The notes beneath the pieces are model-generated. The model had not been told where the DNA came from. It saw only the letters and a program-made list of their open reading frames with translations, and searched no databases. A DNA stretch of 64,000 bases from Diphasiastrum complanatum (Eukaryota > Streptophyta > Lycopodiopsida > Lycopodiales > Lycopodiaceae), in NCBI GenBank assembly GCA_029204225.1, contig CM055109.1:20268349-20332348 (forward strand), given 5' to 3'. A program made the translations under genes and the position numbers. Position 1 is the stretch's first letter. Every line of letters starts with the position of its first letter. Shown piece after piece: positions 51,608 to 62,549 of this stretch.

Positions 51608-52777
51608 ATGGATCAGCCTATTGGGTTTATCCAAGACAAAAACAAATTTTGCTTGCTCTTCAAAAGTCTTTATGGACTAAAGCAAGCTCCAAGGTCATGG
51701 TATTCTCGACTTAATACCTTTCTTGAGTCACTAGGATTTAATCTTAGTAACTATGGTCCTTCCTTGTATGTCAAGTTTTATGATAGAGATATTGTCATAC
51801 TTCTCATTTATGTTGATGATATCATTCTAACAGGAAGTTGTATCAAGTTAGTTGAGGAAACCAAAGTTGCACTTGAAAAGAATTCAACAAGCAAGATCTT
51901 GGAAAAATTCATTACATTTTTAGGATTAGAGATTGACTTTCATAATGATAAAGCTTTTGTATGTCAATCCAAGTATGCTCTTTCAATGTTAAAAAAGTTC
52001 AATATGCTAGATTGTAAGAGTATAGAAACTCCTATGGAGCAAATTGTAAAAGACCCTAACAAAAGTGATGAAAGATCCTTCGTGGACATCACTCTTTCTA
52101 GGAGTCTTATAGGCTCCTTAATTTGGCTCACTATAACTAGGCCTGATACAAGTTTTAGTGTTCATAAGTTGAGACAAGCTATGCAAAATCCTACCATTCA
52201 TCATTGGAAAATGGCCAAAAGAATACTTAGATACATATCTTCAACTTTTGATTATGGTTTGTTATATAAAAGTGAAGATCTTTCTATAATTGGCTATTCT
52301 GACTCAGATTTTGCAAGTGATAAAGCAGATCGGAAATCTACAAGTGCTTATGTCATATATCTTGGAGGAAACTTATTGATATCTTGGTTTTCTAAAAAGC
52401 AAGATACTATATCACTCTCATCTTGTGAAGCTGAGTATAAAGCACTTACTACTACAACAAAGGAAGTGCTTTGGATCAAGAGGTTACTAGTGGAGCTAAA
52501 GATAATCATGGAAGATGATCTACCTATGATCATGTGTGACAACATTTTAGCACAAGCCCTTGCCAATAATCCAATATTTCATGCAAGGAACAAACACATC
52601 GAAGTTGCACATCACTTCGTAAGAGAGAAGCTCATTGGAGGGGAAATCTACTTGGAGCACATCGACACATCATCTTGTATTGCAGATTTGCTCACCAAAC
52701 CTTTGAGCAAAAATTCCTTCATCAAGTATGGAGCCAATCTTGGAATAATACCAAGATCCATGTTCAAGTCAACATAG
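51608..52777 (+). CDS. Copia RT and RNase H of C3, 5'-truncated
   Basis: 389 residues, homologous to C2 residues 93 to the end. It starts at MDQPIGFIQD and has SLYGLKQAPRSWYSRLN, YVDD (68-71), LGLEIDFHND, TRPDTSFSVHKL, and the RNase H with YSDSDFASD, SCEAEYKAL, CDNILAQA, HIEVAHHFVREK and IADLLTKPLS. The frame is open although the RT start, including the first catalytic Asp, is missing. A shift of a few residues (KNSTSKILEKFITFLG) shows two compensating frameshifts near 51885-51915. Confidence 0.88.
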   Translation: MDQPIGFIQDKNKFCLLFKSLYGLKQAPRSWYSRLNTFLESLGFNLSNYGPSLYVKFYDRDIVILLIYVDDIILTGSCIKLVEETKVALEKNSTSKILEKFITFLGLEIDFHNDKAFVCQSKYALSMLKKFNMLDCKSIETPMEQIVKDPNKSDERSFVDITLSRSLIGSLIWLTITRPDTSFSVHKLRQAMQNPTIHHWKMAKRILRYISSTFDYGLLYKSEDLSIIGYSDSDFASDKADRKSTSAYVIYLGGNLLISWFSKKQDTISLSSCEAEYKALTTTTKEVLWIKRLLVELKIIMEDDLPMIMCDNILAQALANNPIFHARNKHIEVAHHFVREKLIGGEIYLEHIDTSSCIADLLTKPLSKNSFIKYGANLGIIPRSMFKST

Positions 52778-52791
52778 ATTGTTTTTAGGAG

Positions 52792-53537
52792 TGTTGAAAT
52801 TGAAAAATCATCTATCTTGACTTTAGGCTTGCTAAAAAGTCTTATCAATGTAAGTTTGTTGTTTCATAAATGTAAATGCCAAATTTGGCCTAGATGGAAC
52901 TCGAGCTATATGGGTTTCTCATGTCTAGTTGGTAGAATACAACTTGCATAAAGATTGTAGACTTAAACATGGCATTAATATGCTTGTAAAAACTCGTGGC
53001 ATATCACATGCATTTATTGTAAGACATGCACAAAGTGAAATGGACACATGCATGATGATTTGTACAATTCTAGTTAGAAATAGGACACTTGGTAAAGTAG
53101 GTAGAGATACATGCATGAGATGTGACAAATGTCACTTAGACTCTAGTTTTCACTTTAGATGTGATTGAAAGGTGGATGGATGTGGTTCTACCTCGAGCTA
53201 CCTCAAACTCCATAAATATGTGTAGCTATTCTCATAATCTTTGATGAAGAACCAAGCTTTGAAGCTATTACATGCCATTTTGGATCAACACCATTATTTG
53301 CTTGAATATCTCTATCTCTTTCTCTCTCTAACTCATGTTGAGGCTTATGCTCATACACTAAATTCTTGTACTTTTTCTCATTTGTAATCAAAGCTATCAT
53401 TCTCTGATTCTTAGCATGTTAGATTGTGGTTAAGCCATTAAATTCTGTACTAGATCTTGCTATTCAATCTAGAATCAGTTTTTTGTGCTAATCATAAAGC
53501 TTAATAAGATCAATCGCCTTTATGGATCATTTCCACA
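52792..53537 (+). repeat. 3' LTR of C3
   Basis: Begins TGTTGAAATTGAAAAATC after TTTTTAGGAG and ends TTTCCACA near 53537. It carries the ATGGATCA octamer near its end (about 53522-53529). It shares phrases with the LTR of C2 (CTCGAGCTACCTCAAACTCC, ATGCCATTTTGGATC). Confidence 0.75.
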
Positions 53538-53539
53538 CG

Positions 53540-54790
53540 TGTGAACAGTCTGGAAATTTTGTCAATGACATCGGAAGATAACGAATTCGTGGATGAGATT
53601 TCAAATAAATTTTTGTCTGGAAAATCATCATTAATTGGTTTTTCAACTTTTCCCGTGGTGACTCGCGATAGATAATCAACATTCGTATGATATTTTTCTT
53701 GGTGAAGTTCTACTTGATAAGTGAATTCTTACAGAAGTAGAACCCATCAAGCAATTCGTCCTGATAAATCTGGTTTATTCACAAGATACTTTAGAGCATA
53801 GTGATCAACATGAAAAATCAAGAATATCCCAGCAAATAATGTCAAAATTTCTTAACAGTGAAAATCATTTCGACTTCTTCCCTTTCTGTAGCCGAATAAT
53901 TTTTCTCCGAGGCACTTAGTTGTCGACTTGCATAGTATATGGGATGGTCTTTCTTCCGATCGTCCTTCTAGCGTAGACAAACACCAATAGCAAATGCAAA
54001 AACATCAACATAACTACGAAATAGAATAGCTCAGTTGGGTGTTCTTAGAATAGGAGCATTGATCAACCTTTGCTTAAGTTCTTCGAATGCTTTCTGCATT
54101 CGTTCATCCACAAGTATTCCACTTGTTTATTAAGTAGATGTGTCAGAGCGGCGGCAATAGAGGCATGATTTTGGATAAATCTTCGATAATAGCTGACATG
54201 TCCTAAGAAAGATCTTAGTTCACGTAGATTTGTTGGTATCAAGAGGTTTTTTATAAGTTCGATTTTATCTTTATCAACCTCTATTCCTCTGTTTGATATT
54301 CTGTGTCCAAGTAAAATTCCTTCTTTCATACCGAAAAGACATTTCTCTGGATGAAGGGATAAAAAGTATCTTGACACCGTTGCAATGTAAGTTTCAGTTT
54401 CTGTAGATGTGTTTTTAAATCACTATATACACAGAGATCATCAATGAAAATTTCAAGAAAACTTCTTAGGAAAGCAGCAAAAATTAACATCATAATTCGT
54501 TGAAAAGTCACTGGTGCCTTGCAAAGACCAAAGGGCATTTTGTTGTAGGCATAAGTGCCCCAATCCATAGTAAACGTGGTCTTTGAACGATCCTCCTTTC
54601 TCACTCCAACTTGATTATAACCAGAGAAACCGTCACAGAAATGGTAACGCTCTTGACCAGCAACCTGATCTAAGATAGAGTCAATGAAGGGCAAAGGATG
54701 ATGATCCTTCCTTGTGACAGCATTGAGCTTTCGGAAATCCTTGCATATTCGTATTTTGCTAGTCTTCTTCTTTGAAACAACAATTCCTCA
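53540..54790 (-). pseudogene. Gypsy RT and RNase H fragment
   Basis: On the minus strand the order is SKIRICKDFRKLNAVTRKDHHPLP (54760-54690), then frame 54694-54326 with FCDGFSGYNQV (first RT Asp), MPFGLCKAPVTFQRIM and FIDD (83-86). Frame 54377-54063 then gives LHPEKCLFGM, LLGHRISNRGIEVD and LRSFLGHVSYYRRFI. RNase H continues to 53540 with YYASRQLSASEKNYSATE. Stops and frameshifts are frequent in RNase H. The 5' end stops near 54790 and no integrase follows. It is a different gypsy lineage from the Tat-like copies. Confidence 0.88.
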
Positions 54791-56368
54791 AACACTGACA
54801 TCTCAGATGTATACATACAGTTGATTGTGCTAGATTGTACCAAATGTAGACTTTATTCGAGTGCCGAAAAGAAAATGTTCGCAACAGACGAATAAGAGGA
54901 TTTTATGACAGTTCCTTAGAGCATATTTACGGACATACAACAAACGACTATAATGCACTAGAGAGTCTGTCTGATCAAAGAGTAATTCATGTAATGCATT
55001 AGAGATTGCTAGTAGACTCAAGATCACTCACACTCAACAGTGTGAAGAACAGAGATAAGAGAGAATAAAACTCAGCACTCTATTCACTTCTTCAATCTCT
55101 CACAAATACATAAACTCTTTCTCTCTCGATGATCGAGACTGAAGCGTGTGATCAATATATGTTTTACGGAGTGAACAAACACACCTCTAAAACTACATGT
55201 GCGTCGCTCCCATGAAAAGGTCTAGTTAACAATTAGGTTGAGTATATGTTCAACTATACCATAAGTGGTATATTTAACTGAGAGTTAAAATTACTCTAGT
55301 TTAACATGTAGTATTTAGTCATTTCGCGTAGATGACCTAGTAAAGGCTATCCAAGGCAGCGTTTAGAGGTCTTGCCCTTAAATACAAGGAAAGTCTTTAG
55401 GAGATATATTCTCAAAAAATGACTTAGGCCTCTTCCTGGTTTATATTTATCCAGCTCATATCTTCATTTTTGAGTATATCATGCCATATTTAGGTTGATA
55501 TTCAATATTTAACAATTTCGTGGCATCACAAGAACTGAAGAAATGCATTTTTCCTCAGGAATATTGTGTAAGTCAAAATAACTATTCCACCGGTTGCCAC
55601 TGGTTGCTTAAACTTCTTATCCGCCAAAAAAACTTCTGGTTGGAAGTCTAAATGAGTCCACGACGTTGCTTCATGTCAAGTTAAAAAAAACTTTATTTGT
55701 TCATCCCATTGTTTATTACTATGGTGGATGTTGAGCAGTGCCTTGCTCATAATCTCCACCATCGATGGTTGATTACTTTTAGGACTTCTCATACTTTGAA
55801 CCGCTGACGACATATCATCGCCAAACGATTGATGTTCCATATCGGCCATAACTACCAATAAAATATCAACGTCTTGAAGACCGTCCTGAAAATTGAACAA
55901 ACAAAATGGTTACATTACCACAAAATGTATACTAGCAACGATTTTCTCATGTCTCAAAAATTTCAAACCAAAATGTTTTATATTTTCTTGAATTTAAGAA
56001 GTAACAAAACATAATTCTTTATTAGTTTTTTTTTTCCATGTTTTTCTTTCACATACCCAAAGTCGTAAACAAGGACAAGATACTAGGCCAACTATACTTT
56101 GGACCACGTAAAAGTCCTAATACATTAAAAAAAAAAACATGTGGAAAATGCAGGTGAGAGGGTGGGAGCGTACGCTGGCGGGGACGAGGTCAAAAAGAGA
56201 GTATAGGGGGCATGAGAAGAAGGGAAAGGATTAAAGGGGACTTAGGCAGCTTAGGTTTAAAAAAATATTTAAAGTTTAATATAGGGTTAGGGTTAAGAAA
56301 ATTGGGCAATGTATTTCGTTGTTTTTTTCCCTTTTTTTTTCTCTAACCTAATTGGATAAAATTCCAAC
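54791..56368. other. Unassigned, LTR-like in part
   Basis: No gene is recognised. 55030-55200 has a LTR/leader look (CTCTC-rich with repeated ACTCT) but no matching partner was found. 55900-56060 is AT-rich. Confidence 0.3.
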
Positions 56369-56380
56369 ACCTCCCCTTAA
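56369..56380 (-). promoter_or_regulatory. Possible PPT and LTR start (minus)
   Basis: On the minus strand TTAAGGGGAGG is followed by TGTTGGAATTTTATCC, the pattern of a polypurine tract and LTR start. No partner LTR or coding region was identified, so this is a weak call. Confidence 0.35.
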
Positions 56381-58759
56381 TGATTGAATACACAAGAGGA
56401 GAGGATCCTGGCAACTGGGTTAAGGCATCCACATGGAGGTCACAAATGTCCTTTGATGTCTCTAAATTGTTGTGACAAACCTTCTACTACAACATCAACA
56501 AAACTCTTTTGAAAAGCTATTGCCTTATCTAAATCAAATCCTAAAATACATCTTTTGATTTCAATATCATAATACATATTACAGCGAAGGTAGGCTTGCA
56601 ACCTTCTCAAATAATCCTTTTGACTGTATTATAGAAGAAGAGGATAGCCTTTGCTATCATTTATTGTATAAAGTCATAAATGGCAAGTTTCAAGTTTTGC
56701 TACACTATTTCATAATATATACTTTGAATGAAAACGATTCTTTAGGTTTTTGTAAATAGATTTTGTAGTGGTCTTTACTTTGCATAGAACACATATGAGT
56801 GTATAATGTCACACTAATCCATAATGTGGGAGGTAAGGCCTTCTTCCATTGTAAGGGACCTTTGTAGGGCATGTCGTCCTTGGCAACACATATATAATGC
56901 TAGGTACTGTGAGTATATGTGTTGTGGTGAAGAATAATAAATCTTTATTGGACTCTTATATCAAATTGGATTATTATTATTATTATTATTGTTGTGGTAA
57001 GGATTGTGCCGGCTACATTACTAAAAATATGGGCCTAAAGAGGGCCTTTGTAAAAGATGCCTTTTTATTTTTTTTTCTCATTTGTGTTACCATGTGGACC
57101 AATAAAAATACTAATATCAGGCTTCTACGTAACTTAACTTTTGATTCCACATTAAAAATGGCATAACTTTTAGTGGTAAGTTCGATTTCAACAGAGTTTG
57201 ATGCGATAGAAAGTGCTCGTCCAAGCGCTTTCCAATGATATCATAGATGACATACTTCTGAGGTACGGCTAAAAAGTTATGGCAAGTCAAAGGTACTAGT
57301 TTAAAATAGTGTTATAATATTTTAATAATATAAAAAAAATCTTTGAAAGATTTCTTAAAAGGCCCCCTAATGATTACACAAGATTTTAAAAAAATTAACA
57401 AGTAGATTAAACTGCAACCGTAGGCTAAAAGAGGTGTTTTGAGTACAATAATGGTGACATCAGGAACTTATTTTAATGACCTGCTAAAATTGCACACCAG
57501 GGCATCCCATTGCTTAGGTGGCGTTTCACAAGCCAAGTCACTTTCCAAACATGAAATGCCTTTTTCCTCACACTCCTGACTACCAGCTCCCTAAAAGGGG
57601 AAAAAGAGATAAAACGTCCATTGAGCATGTTCTTTGCTGCAATCACTTTGTTTTTCGATACCGTACTTGCAGGTACAGTTTGATGCCCTTCATTTGGAGG
57701 CTATAGCCCTTCGTTTGGCCCAAATAGGCTAAAGGAGGTCAAAATAAGGGCTTTTTGAGTTTTTGAACTATTTCTTCAATGTGAAGAAACTTCACCTTTC
57801 AAAAACTTGGGACCCAGCCTGATTTTCAAATTGAAAATTTTTATTAAAGTTGAAGACTCCAATTTACTTCAATCCCTTCCATATGAAGCTTAAGATGGAC
57901 TCTAGGCAATCCAATGGCTCTCCTATATCCGACGGTGATACTCTTGAAATCCATCGTGGATCAACTTTATCCTCGATCCAACGATTGTAAACCAACGTGT
58001 GTGTTGAAACTCGAATTTCTAGCTGATGGACACTTGGGTACACTACTATGCACCAATCCGACTGGGTGCACACGAGCTACCTCGTCCTCTTCTCTCTCTC
58101 AATTTCTTCTCCCCACCTTGCCAGCTATGGCTGCAAGCTTTGATCGGATCCAACTCCTTCTACAGGTCGCGGCGTGTCACGGCCTCCTAAAAGCGGATTC
58201 GTCCTGCTAGGATGCCCTCTTTCATGATTTTACAACAGTGAAAACAGATTCATACTGACAAAGATCCTCAAATTTGCCATCATAAACTAGTAGCTCATAG
58301 AAACCTCCATATCAAGAGAGTAAATTTCTCCTCCAATAGCTCGTGGCTATCTGTGGCCACTTGGGAGTTGCCTTGCCTTACCAAAACACCTTGCTACAGC
58401 CACTGACAGCTCCAAAATCTGTCATATACAGAGAAAAATCCAAGGTTTCTCATATGTAAACCCTAGCTTTGGAATGAGAGAAGTTCTTAGACTCTGTTCA
58501 ATCTCTTATTCTAAGCTTTCACTTGCAGCTCTTCCCACATAATCTTATGCTTCCATTTAGCTACTGGTTTGATTCAGCCAACAAATTTTGTCTCCGAATC
58601 CATCCATAGTTCTGAGCTTGACAAGCCTTTGTATGCTAGAAATTGTGCACCAATGCTTCACTTTCCGCTTTCTACCCGCTGTAAATCTCGAACTCTCGAA
58701 AAACTCTTCTCCCGAAGCTCTCTTCAACGGCTACATTGTACTGTGTACACTCCTTGTAT
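56381..58759. other. Non-coding stretch, possible decayed minus-strand element
   Basis: Bounded by a PPT-like site (56369-56380, minus) and a PBS-like site (58760-58772, minus), so it could be the interior of a non-autonomous LTR element, although the two flanking LTR candidates do not match by eye. It includes an (ATT)n microsatellite at about 56970-56991. No domain is recognised. Confidence 0.35.
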
Positions 58760-58772
58760 GGCTCTAATACCA
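58760..58772 (-). promoter_or_regulatory. PBS-like site, tRNA-Met, one mismatch
   Basis: The minus strand reads TGGTATTAGAGCC, one base different from the tRNA-Met primer site found elsewhere in the window. Confidence 0.5.
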
Positions 58773-59030
58773 ACTTAGAATTTGCTTCAGACAAGATTAC
58801 AGATCATGCAACACAGTAATACAGACAGAAAGCACTCTCCACTCCAAGCTCACGTAGCAACTGTATTTCTCAAAACCAAAATACGCTATACATATAGTTC
58901 TTCACTACGGCAATCCATGCATGGCCCAGGTTGCTGTTGATGGGACACGTGTCCCGTCGACTCGTCTCGTGGCGAGGCCAACTAGTCCTTATCCACTGAT
59001 AGGACCCACGGTACAGTAACACAGTAGTTC
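58773..59030 (-). repeat. Possible LTR with G-box palindrome
   Basis: Follows the PBS-like site on its outer side. It holds the 14-bp palindrome GGGACACGTGTCCC (58942-58955), which contains a CACGTG G-box, and a minus-strand TGTTACTGTACCG near 59021 that could be the LTR start. Confidence 0.35.
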
Positions 59031-59165
59031 TACTTTAATTCTAACTTTCTTAATTGTTGAAAAAAAGTAAGGAGCTGTTTTTTTGGGAAAAGCATAGTGG
59101 TAGTGTGTGAAAAGTCTACTTGTAAAGGCTTAGAGGTGATTAGATTTGCAAAGAAAGCTTTCGAG

Positions 59166-59410
59166 ATGGCTCCCAAGAAACAGGCGGTAGCAACCAATGG
59201 AAGAAGAGCTAAATCCAAAGTGAAAGAAGTTGCGGAAGCAAGCGAGAAGCCATTGGCCAAGAAGGCTAAGCCTGACCGAGCTGCATCGCTAGTGAACACT
59301 GGTGGTAAACTGGTTGCAAAGCTAAACGCAAATTCTAAGAAAGCACGTAAGGCATCAAAAGTTGAGTCCGAAAAAGTAAAACTTATCTCCTACATGACTT
59401 TTCCTTCAAG
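59166..59410 (+). CDS. Lys/Ala-rich exon with splice donor
   Basis: The ATG at 59166 opens an 82-codon frame of basic composition (MAPKKQAVATNGRRAKSKVK, then KPLAKKAKPDRAA and NSKKARKASKVE), typical of a nuclear or DNA-binding tail. The coding part ends TTCAAG followed by GTAGGTAAAT (59411), a good plant 5' splice site, so this is best read as a first exon. An upstream in-frame start at 59097 would add 23 residues. The expected downstream exons are not visible: chromovirus sequence starts 80 bp later. It may be the first exon of a host gene with an element in its intron, or a captured exon. The family is not recognised. Confidence 0.5.
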
Positions 59411-59489
59411 GTAGGTAAATAGCCATACATATAGATTTTAAACCTTTTCAATGGAACCAAAACGACTGTTTTTCTCCGGTTACGCTTTG

Positions 59490-59850
59490 TTCGCCATCGT
59501 TTTGTATAGGGTCTTGCTTCTACTGAGAAGCTTGCGCCGCGCTATTATGGGCCTTTTCAGATTCTTGAGCACCTTAGTCCAGTTACATATCGTCTTCAGT
59601 TACCTGCTGCTACTCGGGCTTGTGATATCTTTCATGTGTGCTGCTATTGAGGATGATGCTCCTCGCGATTTCTCATTTCATATAGATCCAGAGCTTTTCC
59701 ATTCCTGCCAGCTGCTATTTTACAGGTGCGCTTATTGCATAGTCGTCGCCATCGGCAGGTTCAGTTTTTGGTCCAGTGGGATGGTCGTCCTATTGAGAAG
59801 GCTACTTGGGAGCCCATTGATGTCCCCTATCCTGGCTGATCAGGCTTGAT
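59490..59850 (+). pseudogene. Chromovirus integrase tail and chromodomain (K2)
   Basis: Closely related to 32337-32720 (K1): EKLAPRYYGPFQILEHLSPVTYR, CDIFHV, and a chromodomain near 59745-59840 with QFLVQWDGRPIEKATWEPIDV. A deletion and frameshift fall between FHV and the acidic segment. It is followed by the LTR. Confidence 0.82.
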
Positions 59851-59974
59851 CACTTGCAGCTACCATTGCTTCTCGGGATGCTCCGACTTCTCTTGATGTT
59901 CCTTTATCAGATGGGATATCTTGATGCAATATTTTTCTCTAGCATTGGTTCTTATCTTATTTTGCCTACATTGG

Positions 59975-60475
59975 GGGCAATGTTCTTTATAGCTAGGGAG
60001 AGTTACGGACTACAGGTACAGGCCTACTGGGTACTCTGCATATATTCCGCAGGCCTCTTTACATTTACTGTTGGTTATGTATATTTCTAGTTACGCATTT
60101 TATATTAGTCATGTACAGACTCCAGAGCCTTTTTATATGCTTATGACCCGCACTGGGTCCTTTTTTATGACATTGACTGGCCTTGGGCCCTTATTATATG
60201 GTTATATGTGGAGTGGGGGCCCGTAGGAGGGCGCACTATTTTCCCTCCACATTTTGCCTCCCTTTACTTTTGAATTCCTATTTTAGGGTTCATTGGTAGG
60301 GTATTTATAGGGGCATTTGTACACTCATTTTTCGGAGTAGTGATTGGTATTGCTTGGGCTCTTCGTGGGAGAACCTATTGTCTTTTCTATTGCTTGTAGG
60401 GCTTTAGTCTATTGCTATCTTTTATGCTTCATTGATTCAACACCTGAGATTTTGATCATAACTTGGTATCAGAGC
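59975..60475 (+). repeat. LTR of K2 family followed by a PBS
   Basis: Similar to 32812-33262, sharing GAGAGTTA(T/C)GGACT and GGGCGCACTATTTTCCCTCC. It ends about 60462 and is followed by TGGTATCAGAGC (60464-60475), a tRNA-Met primer site. A primer site should follow a 5' LTR, yet integrase precedes this LTR. One LTR therefore appears to join two internal regions. Confidence 0.65.
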
Positions 60476-60529
60476 ACTTTCTTGATTGCTGAATTTCATG
60501 CCTGATTTTCTGATTGGGTGCCCATATAT

Positions 60530-61060
60530 GTAAACCGCATGCTTTGACTTTGTCGTGATTTGGCGGTGCCTTCGGCGATGCCTTCGACGATGCCTTGGTA
60601 GTTGGTCTTTGCAAGATGAGCAAACGTTGAATCTGCGGTGATTTGGCGTTTCTTGACCATGCCTTTGCGATAGCTAGCAGCTTGCTTCAATCAATGGTCT
60701 TCGCAAATAACCGTAGGGTTGATTCCTTCGGTGCCTTGGCGGTCCCTTTCGGTCCCTAAGGCTGATCCTTGTGGTGCCTTGGCAATTCTTTGCGATGTTT
60801 CGTTGCCTTCGCATGTAGACCACAACTGACGTTCTTGCGGTGGTTTGACGGTTTTTTGCCTTCGCACATAAACCGTTCTTGTGGTGGTATGGTGGTTCAT
60901 ACCTTCGCATGTAGATTGCAAGTGTTGCCTTTGGCGGTAGTCAGGCGGTCTGTTATAGACCGCATATGAACTGCAAAAAATGGTTCATGTGAAGTTGAAG
61001 TCATTAAAGATGGCCAAGTCTTCAATGTACATCAAAAGTTGACATTCGAATGTCTTATGC
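60530..61060 (+). repeat. CCTTCGCA-rich repeat region
   Basis: CCTTCGCA-TGTAGACC-like phrases recur at about 60700, 60808, 60860 and 60914, with GGTGCCTT(C/G)GGCG(A/G)T-like phrases between. The last 70 bp (60990-61060) resemble 41210-41280 in the M2 LTR. There is no gene; frames on the minus strand are composition artefacts. Confidence 0.5.
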
Positions 61061-61074
61061 CCCCCAGACTAGAT

Positions 61075-61690
61075 AAGACCATTCCATGTTTATGTCGATG
61101 TATCTACATTTGCAATTGGAGTAAACCTCAGTTAGAAAGATGACTTGAAGAAGGATTTATCATGTGTATTATGCAGGGCATCAATTATCCAGGTCAGAAA
61201 TGAATTATTTAGCGATAGAAAGGAAAGCATTGGGATTGATCTACTCAGTGGAAAAGTTCTAACATTATTTGTTCGAATATCCATTCATATTATATGTGGA
61301 CCATTTCGCACAAGTACTTGGTAAATAAAGTAGACTTATCTAGACTATTTGCTAGATGGGTGCTGCTATTGCAAGGGTTTGCATTTGAAGTGGAGACTTG
61401 ACAGGGAATGCCGATTTTCTATCTTGACTAGATGGTACCAAATCAACCGAACCACTTGAAGACAAATTTTTTGACAAAGAACTATTTTATCTCAATTCAA
61501 AAAAATTCACTATATGCAGATATTATCGAATATTTGCCCAACTGAAAGTATCCCAAGAATTTTAATCAATAAGAAAAGGCAAGTTTTTCAATATAAGATT
61601 GGACCCTATACAATTATCAAAGAAGTTCTATATAGCTCACATTCATTTGCAAGAAGTAAATGATTGTCCTTCTTGGCACAATGAAAAACT
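61075..61690 (+). pseudogene. Gypsy RNase H and integrase scrap
   Basis: Frames across 61085-61440 give degenerate gypsy RNase H: MNYLAIERKALGLIYSVEKF, then HYLFEYPFILYVDHFA and VLGK, and LARWVLLLQGFAFEVET. After a gap with no recognisable integrase core, 61575-61690 has the GPY-type module QVFQYKIGPYTIIKEV. Multiple stops are present. Confidence 0.75.
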
Positions 61691-61897
61691 GATGTAGAAT
61701 AATCAGATGAAGAGCTTCAAAGATGTCTGAAATTGTAAGGGAAACCTCCTCAAGATCCTGCTTACAAGACAAAACAATAAAGAATACACTGTCGGAAACC
61801 ACTCAACCAAGTAGAAGCAACCAACCAATCTCTGTTAGCTTCACCCCCAAGCCAACGATTAGAAAGCATGAAAGTAGAGAGAGATCTTGGCAATGAA
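61691..61897. other. Unassigned
   Basis: No gene is recognised between the gypsy scrap and the CACTA end. The reverse complement of 61797-61880 shares phrases with 13650-13690 of the nested-element LTR (AACCAACCAATC and CTTTCATGC patterns), so it may be decayed LTR. Confidence 0.3.
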
Positions 61898-62530
61898 CAC
61901 TACTACAAAAAATGTCTATAGCGACGAAAGTTTGCGACATTTATTTAATAAAAATTGAACGTCACTCCACAATTTTAATAGCGACAGATATATACTTTTT
62001 TAATTTTGTCGCAAAAGAACGTTGGTTTAATTGTCGTTGTGCGACATAAAATAATTGACGCTTTGCGATACCTTTTTAGCAACATTAAAGCAATGTTTTT
62101 CTGATGTCCAAGGACAATTTGTACTGAACGTCACCACGTGACTTTGGACCCCAAACCAGTTTATGAAAAGCAATGTTTTAGCAACTGTTACTAACCGTCG
62201 CTACGCGACTTCCAAAGCGAGCAACGTTCCGGTGACGGTTGAGCGATGCCTAAATGTCTCCTTGTCTTAACCGTTGCCCGGTGACGCTGTAATAATATTG
62301 CAGATTGTAAAACCCAAAGGATGGTTTTTGAACATATTGAATGTCGCCAGGTGACGGACAACGTGAGCGATGATTAAATGTCTTCATGACTTAACTATCG
62401 TCGGACGACGCTGTAATAATATTGCAAACTGTAAAACTCGAGGGACGATTTTTTAACATTGACGGTTTGGCGACGGATATGGAATGTCGCGTGGCGACGT
62501 ATAATTTAAATATTATTGATCATCGCTGAG
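61898..62530 (+). mobile_element. CACTA (En/Spm) transposon end with GCGAC subterminal repeats
   Basis: CACTACTACAAAAAATG at 61898-61914 has the form of a CACTA terminal inverted repeat. The next 600 bp contain many GCGAC/GTCGC motifs in both orientations (for example at 61921, 61950, 61981, 62194, 62219, 62507), the subterminal repeat pattern to which CACTA transposase binds. A typical transposase reading frame is not seen before the window ends, and the other terminus was not found. Confidence 0.7.
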
Positions 62531-62549
62531 CGACACATAATGCAAATAT

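Noticed and set aside
56381-58759. Complete minus-strand LTR element between PPT-like and PBS-like sites
   Set aside because: The two candidate LTR starts (TGTTGGAATTTT and TGTTACTGTACC) do not match, so they cannot be a pair. Only the separate sites are reported.
60674-60921. Minus-strand frames in the CCTTCGCA block
   Set aside because: Two overlapping frames arise from the same short repeats, so there is no sign of a gene.
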